From positions 124,001 through 188,000 of the forward strand of contig SUXE01000001.1 in NCBI GenBank assembly GCA_015061115.1: DNA of 64,000 nucleotides, given 5' to 3'. The position numbers and the translations under genes were made by a program. The notes under the pieces were generated by a model, which saw only the letters and a program-made list of their open reading frames with translations, was not told the origin of the DNA and did no database searches. The DNA is from Bacteroidales bacterium (GTDB lineage Bacteria; Bacteroidota; Bacteroidia; Bacteroidales; Paludibacteraceae). Positions 60,055-64,000 of this stretch are shown in pieces; position 1 is the first letter of the stretch, and each line of letters starts with the position of its first letter.

Positions 60055-60967
60055 ACTGAAAGGATGTCTGTATGGATCCGTCGCTGCGATGACGTATGGT
60101 ATGAATCCGCTGTTTGCTGTCAATCTCTACAAAGGCGGTATGAATCCGGATTCTGTACTTCTGTTCAGATACCTTTTGGCATTGCCGATATTGGCATTGA
60201 TGATAAAGATGCGTGGGCATGACTTCCGTCTCACCGGAAAAGAGACTCTATTCCTATTTATGGTCGGCATTCTCGTCGCCGTATCGTCGCTCACCCTCTA
60301 TATGAGCTATAATTATCTTTCTGCAGGAATCGCGTCGACGATGCTCTTTATATACCCAGTGAATGTCGCAGTGCTGATGGTTCTGTTTTTTGGCGAGAAA
60401 CTGAGGCTCCATATCATTGTCTGTATCGCATTGGCGATGGGAGGAATAGCGATGCTGTATAAGACAGACGGCACAGATACGTTGAGCACTGTCGGTTGCA
60501 TAATTGTGCTTTGCTCCTCGCTCACATACGCAATTTATATTGTGGCGGTCGGAAGAGACGTGTGTAAACGCATCCCGACCTTGAAACTGACATTCTACAC
60601 ATTGCTGTTTGGCGCGGGATTGTATGCGGTAAGGGTGGAGTGTTGTACTACGCTTGTCTGTCCGCCAATCGAACGTTGGGATATGTGGCTCAATATCATA
60701 TGTATGGTGATCTTTCCGACGGTGCTGTCATTCGTCTGGACAACGATGGCAGTCCAGTATGTGGGTGCCACTCCAACAGCTATATTGGGAGCGTTGGAAC
60801 CGGTCACAGCGGTAGTCCTTGGAATCCTGTTTTTAGGAGAGTCATTGTCATTCAGGGAGACTGTAGGTTTGGTCATGATATTGGTGGCCGTTTGTATTGT
60901 GATAGGAGGCAAAAACATCGCCGACAGATTGCTGCGAATAAGGAAAATGTTTCCGAGGGGAAAATGA
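60044..60967 (+). CDS. EamA/DMT-family transporter
   Basis: A 307-residue membrane protein with ten hydrophobic helices in two EamA repeats: GSVAAMTYGMNPLFAVNLYK (first) and IVLCSSLTYAIYIVAVGRDV (second). The second repeat ends with the typical LEPVTAVVLGILFLGESLSF. DMT proteins move metabolites such as amino acids or nucleosides outwards. The start overlaps the MATE gene by 11 bases, so the two are translationally coupled. A hairpin terminator follows. Confidence 0.9.
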   Translation: MDTKLKGCLYGSVAAMTYGMNPLFAVNLYKGGMNPDSVLLFRYLLALPILALMIKMRGHDFRLTGKETLFLFMVGILVAVSSLTLYMSYNYLSAGIASTMLFIYPVNVAVLMVLFFGEKLRLHIIVCIALAMGGIAMLYKTDGTDTLSTVGCIIVLCSSLTYAIYIVAVGRDVCKRIPTLKLTFYTLLFGAGLYAVRVECCTTLVCPPIERWDMWLNIICMVIFPTVLSFVWTTMAVQYVGATPTAILGALEPVTAVVLGILFLGESLSFRETVGLVMILVAVCIVIGGKNIADRLLRIRKMFPRGK

Positions 60968-60984
60968 ATCAATAGAATATTTGT

Positions 60985-61013
60985 AGAGACGCACGGACGT
61001 GCGTCTCTTTTTT
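60985..61013 (+). terminator. Intrinsic terminator of the transporter pair
   Basis: AGAGACGCAC and GTGCGTCTCT form a perfect 10-base stem around GGAC, followed by T6. This tail is the first unit of the repeat array that follows. Confidence 0.88.
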
Positions 61014-61324
61014 GTGTCTCTTTTTTGTGTCTTTTTTTGTGTCTTTTTTTGTGTCTTTTTTTGTGTCTTTTTTTGTGTCTTTTTTTGTGTCTTTTTTTGT
61101 GTCCTTTTTTGTGTCCTTTTTTGTGTCCTTTTTTGTGTCCTTTTTTGTGTCCTTTTTTGTGTCCTTTTTTGTGTCCTTTTTTGTGTCTTTTTGTGTCTTT
61201 TTGTGTCTTTTTGTGTCTTTTTGTGTCTTTTTGTGCCTTTTTGTGTATCCTTTTTTGTGTATCCTTTTTTGTGTTTTTTTGTGTGTTTTTTTGTGTGTTT
61301 TTTTGTATCTTTTTTTGTGTCTTT
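61009..61324. repeat. Tandem array of T5-7/GTGTC units
   Basis: About 27 head-to-tail units of 10-13 bases, each a T run followed by GTGTC or a variant. It has blocks: T7-GTGTC (about 6 units), T6-GTGTCC (about 7), T5-GTGTC (about 5), then ATCC- and GTGTG-ended units. The first units continue the terminator tail (GTCTCTTTTTT), so the array seems to have grown from it by slippage or unequal exchange. All frames through it give only low-complexity translations (FFVSFFVSF-like on plus, KKTQKKTQ-like on minus). It reaches the stop codon of the next minus-strand gene. Confidence 0.9.
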
Positions 61325-61556
61325 ATTCCTGGAATATTTCCAATTCAGGATAATAGTATCTGACGATAAAGTACAAGCCGATACAGATAGGAAGAATCGT
61401 GTAAGAGAAGACGTGGAGTATAGTTCCCAATTTGTCACCTAACATCATCTTCATATTCTCAAGTTTTCCCAATCCTTTAGACTCCTTGAATATTCTCAGA
61501 TAAAGAGTAAATAATCCGTAAAGAAGACAGATTATGCCAATGATTAAATTTCCCAT
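61323..61556 (-). CDS. Small two-helix membrane protein
   Basis: A 77-residue protein with two hydrophobic helices (LIIGIICLLYGLFTLYLRIF and TILPICIGLYFIVRYYY) joined by a charged, glycine-rich loop (ESKGLGKLENMKMMLGDKLG). No family recognised, but the composition is that of a real small membrane protein. Its stop codon lies at the edge of the T/GTGTC array, so the array is directly downstream of it as well. Confidence 0.6.
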   Translation of the reverse strand: MGNLIIGIICLLYGLFTLYLRIFKESKGLGKLENMKMMLGDKLGTILHVFSYTILPICIGLYFIVRYYYPELEIFQE

Positions 61557-61609
61557 GTTTGTTGTTTTATTATTGTTATGATGCTTTTATTACCAGGTTT
61601 ATAGGAATG

Positions 61610-62071
61610 TCAACCGATCCATTCGTATTCTACTTGATCAACAGTCATGTCTAAAACAATACTTCTATTAGACCATAACTTCACAATGATAGAACAATAG
61701 CCCACATTATGGCTAAGATACTCTAATCTATTTTTTGGTAGATTAAGCAGAGCATATTTGTCCTCAGACAAAAAGATCTCCTTATATAAGCTTGTCGTAT
61801 GATATCTATTGGTTTTGTTTTTCACAAACATGCTTATGTCGTAAATGTCATCAATAAGGTGAAACTTGATAATCAACGATTTGAAATCTGTCTCCGGACA
61901 TATGCTTTTAATACAATCATGATATGTGATGTCGTTCTCAAAAACAAATATCAGGGTGTTGTCATCTAACTGTATCTCTTTCACAATGCAATCGTGAGGC
62001 ACAGGAATCGTCGGCATCACATTTGTATTCAAATGATACGTCTCTTTCTTTATGATATTTGAATCTTTCAT
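61610..62071 (-). CDS. Unknown 153-residue protein
   Basis: No family recognised. A cytoplasmic-looking, beta-rich protein with two or three His residues and YHDCIKSICPETDFKSLIIKF near the middle, given here as YHDCIKSICP and ETDFKSLIIKF. Size and fold character resemble small immunity-type proteins encoded next to toxins or nucleases, but nothing proves that. It lies 182 bases after the PD-(D/E)XK gene on the same strand; that gap is AT-rich and empty. AT-rich, like the genes of the defence-like islands. Confidence 0.5.
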   Translation of the reverse strand: MKDSNIIKKETYHLNTNVMPTIPVPHDCIVKEIQLDDNTLIFVFENDITYHDCIKSICPETDFKSLIIKFHLIDDIYDISMFVKNKTNRYHTTSLYKEIFLSEDKYALLNLPKNRLEYLSHNVGYCSIIVKLWSNRSIVLDMTVDQVEYEWIG

Positions 62072-62253
62072 TATCTAAGTCGTCTCTTTAATTATGATTG
62101 AGTATGTCTTAGCATCCACCGATTTTGTTCATGCTGACAAAGTCTGCTTCTATTTCAACAGAAAATATATTTCTTCTATAATAATCATAAATCATTGATA
62201 ATAAAACGATACAATTAAGGTAATTGATATCTTTCCACCCCATTCCCTTAAAT

Positions 62254-64000
62254 TTATTTATTTTCTTGTTTCATATTATCTAAAGTCATTTCATTTAATT
62301 CAAAATGTTTTTGATAATCAGGCAATTTATATTGCTTCTTATATTCTATATCCAGTTCATTCTTAAATCCAAGCCCAACACGGTAATAAGCATCAAAAAT
62401 GTTTCCCATTTTAGGCGTTGTGCAAATTTTCTCTTCGTTTCCTGCATGTTTTTTAAATTGTTCTCGATCAATTAAATACCAGCCGCATAGTTCCAATTCA
62501 TCACTGCAAAGAATATGTTCATGTAGCCTTTCTCTATAATCAAGGTACTCTATGAATCGATTTGGTGCAATTCCCCTCAATAATTTTTTCATTAGAATTA
62601 AAAATGCTTCCAAATCATCAATACAAACAGACCATGGATACAATCCATCTTCTACTTTTTGTAGTAACAAACTAAGATCTGTTTGTATAACGCCATACCT
62701 ATGGCTTGTAACAACTATAGACCAACAATGCTCAATTTTTCTATTCTTGATTTGATATTTTACAATGTTTTTATTACCAGAGTCAATAACATTTATGTCC
62801 TTTCCTGATAGAAGGACATCTTCAACACGCTTACATTGATCATATCCTTTTTGTATAGCCTTTTGAAAATCATTTCTAATTCTTTCGTATGCTTTGATAG
62901 GATCTCTTAAAGGTTCTCGAAATCCGCAATCTTTTATTTCTACTATGATACAAATAGATTCGAATATGATAAGTAGATCATTCTCAGAAACCCCGTCTAC
63001 ACTATAAGATGAGAAAAATTTGGTTTTTTTAGGAAAGAAATGTTGGAATACTTCAAATACTCTTTTTTCAAATGCTTTGTCCTTATTTTTTTTATACTTT
63101 GGCATGTTTTTCGTTAAAAACTCATCAATTCTAAAATACAAACTTTCGATGAAAAATTTATTGATAGGACAAATATATTTATCCTCTAATTGAATGAGAG
63201 GAAATGATTCCGATTGCCTTTTCTCTGCATAATAGATAACCTTTCCTTTTAATGCGTTTTTATCATAGGTAAAGAAATTTAGTATATTGTTAAGGCTTTT
63301 AGAGTTGATTTCAACATTTGTCAAATCCTCTTTTTTTATTATATGAATCTCACCTGGATTAATGGCGAGGGAATTAAGTATTCCGTTTAATTCAGGTTCT
63401 TTTAACCAGTCATGAGGATTACAGATACCTCTTTCCTCAAACTTAGTTGTTAGTTTTTCCCATTCTTTCGGATTGTTATTATAGTAATTGAATGTTTCTA
63501 CACAGGGCTTAATAATTTCATTTAATCTGTTATTATTAAGAGTTCTAACATGAGAAATAAACTTTAGAACTTCATCAATACTAAACCCCAAATTTTCTTT
63601 TATATAATCCTCATACTCATATTGCTTAAAGTATCTTGTTATTTTATCTAATGTTTGTTCCTCATAAATCAAATTTGAACTCCCAAAATAATCCATAAAT
63701 GTAGGTAACGATATCTCTATTTTTCCATCACGTTCGTCATGATATAAATCTCTGTCATTATTGAATCCTATATTTACGAAATAAGTCATCTCTATTTCAT
63801 CAAGAAGTAGTGCTATTCTTTCCCATAGGTTATCATTCATATCCAAATTTTCATCTCTTTTTTCAACCGAGTAATATACATCTATTAAATATAAAGTCTG
63901 CTTCATTGGAGATTGTAAATGAACATATAAATGAGATGTTTTTCTTTGTTCCAACTCAAGAATTAATCGCATTGCATGAACAAGAAATGATTCTTCTTTA
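62254..64000 (-). CDS. PD-(D/E)XK nuclease-like protein, 5' end outside window
   Basis: At least 572 residues from the first ATG in view (63972), but the frame remains open to the window end (KEESFLVHA before that Met), so the true start is probably upstream. The active site is NDLLIIFESICIIVEIKDCG: Asp332 and Glu345-Ile-Lys347 counted from the ATG at 63972. This is the restriction-like PD-(D/E)XK order. The N-terminal 250 residues are helical and unrecognised; the C-terminal 200 also have no known motif. AT-rich and lysine-rich. It probably cuts nucleic acid in a defence role. Confidence 0.7.
   Translation of the reverse strand, partial: KEESFLVHAMRLILELEQRKTSHLYVHLQSPMKQTLYLIDVYYSVEKRDENLDMNDNLWERIALLLDEIEMTYFVNIGFNNDRDLYHDERDGKIEISLPTFMDYFGSSNLIYEEQTLDKITRYFKQYEYEDYIKENLGFSIDEVLKFISHVRTLNNNRLNEIIKPCVETFNYYNNNPKEWEKLTTKFEERGICNPHDWLKEPELNGILNSLAINPGEIHIIKKEDLTNVEINSKSLNNILNFFTYDKNALKGKVIYYAEKRQSESFPLIQLEDKYICPINKFFIESLYFRIDEFLTKNMPKYKKNKDKAFEKRVFEVFQHFFPKKTKFFSSYSVDGVSENDLLIIFESICIIVEIKDCGFREPLRDPIKAYERIRNDFQKAIQKGYDQCKRVEDVLLSGKDINVIDSGNKNIVKYQIKNRKIEHCWSIVVTSHRYGVIQTDLSLLLQKVEDGLYPWSVCIDDLEAFLILMKKLLRGIAPNRFIEYLDYRERLHEHILCSDELELCGWYLIDREQFKKHAGNEEKICTTPKMGNIFDAYYRVGLGFKNELDIEYKKQYKLPDYQKHFELNEMTLDNMKQENK

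Noticed and set aside
60999-61442. Several open frames of over 100 codons on both strands across the T/GTGTC array
   Set aside because: They translate the tandem repeat itself into low-complexity F/V/S/C or K/T/Q strings and overlap the terminator and a real small gene.
1-64000. tRNA, rRNA or integrase/transposase genes marking the islands
   Set aside because: I looked between genes and at island edges but saw no tRNA-like cloverleaf and no recombinase or transposase motif; a covariance-model scan would be needed to exclude a tRNA fully.

Overview
The window looks like chromosomal DNA of a Bacteroidota, most likely order Bacteroidales. Several intergenic regions carry the phylum's TAnnTTTG -7 box, some with a TTTG-like -33 box 18-21 bases upstream. 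The gene content also fits: a PorQ type IX secretion protein, DUF4290, DUF4301 and DUF4922 families, many lipoproteins with an LSGC- or SSC-type lipobox, and PorT-like outer membrane barrels. I cannot name the genus. I saw no rRNA, tRNA or CRISPR array.

Layout. 1-5063: two outer-membrane barrel genes, a radical SAM/SPASM enzyme with a small HExxH membrane protein, a MORN-like repeat protein and a CE2-type esterase lipoprotein. 5133-14412: a four-gene minus-strand operon (DUF4922 HIT-like protein, an unknown 506-residue protein, a GT2 glycosyltransferase, a large amidase/golvesin-domain protein) facing a divergent DUF4301 gene; it looks like nucleotide-sugar and surface-glycan metabolism. 14555-27069: a defence-like accessory island with a WYL regulator and DEDDh exonuclease, an overlapping pair of DUF262 proteins (only the first with a visible HNH nuclease), then an operon of MoxR-type AAA ATPase, YgjP-like metalloprotease, VWA protein and unknown partners, and finally a PD-(D/E)XK protein. 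Broken gene fragments lie at its internal junctions. 27148-31185: a small regulon (membrane protein plus winged-helix repressor, small membrane protein, CreD) sharing one palindromic operator at three promoters, then two small membrane-protein genes.

31397-38122: a DUF1016 nuclease followed by a beheaded fragment of a restriction-modification gene, core genes (mnmA, an amidase), and a second WYL regulator with a PD-(D/E)XK nuclease and a truncated sigma-70-like gene. 38204-43862: a META lipoprotein and a tight operon of pfkA, ispH, cmk, porQ, DUF4290 and a nucleoside phosphorylase. 44219-60967: mainly housekeeping genes (lpxH-like, DUF59, cls, serS, adk, hpt, chorismate mutase, a UvrD/PcrA helicase, a phosphoesterase, MATE and EamA transporters) plus two IPT/glycan-binding-like surface lipoproteins. 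60985-64000: a terminator whose T-tail has grown into a ~27-unit T5-7/GTGTC tandem array, two small unknown genes and a large PD-(D/E)XK protein running off the window end.

The most interesting material is the AAA/YgjP/VWA operon, the DUF262 pair with a decayed exonuclease tail in front of it, the CreD operator set, a palindromic interspersed repeat family (three copies), and an orphan terminator suggesting a small RNA near 12.5 kb. All functional calls come from reading motifs by eye; no database search was run.
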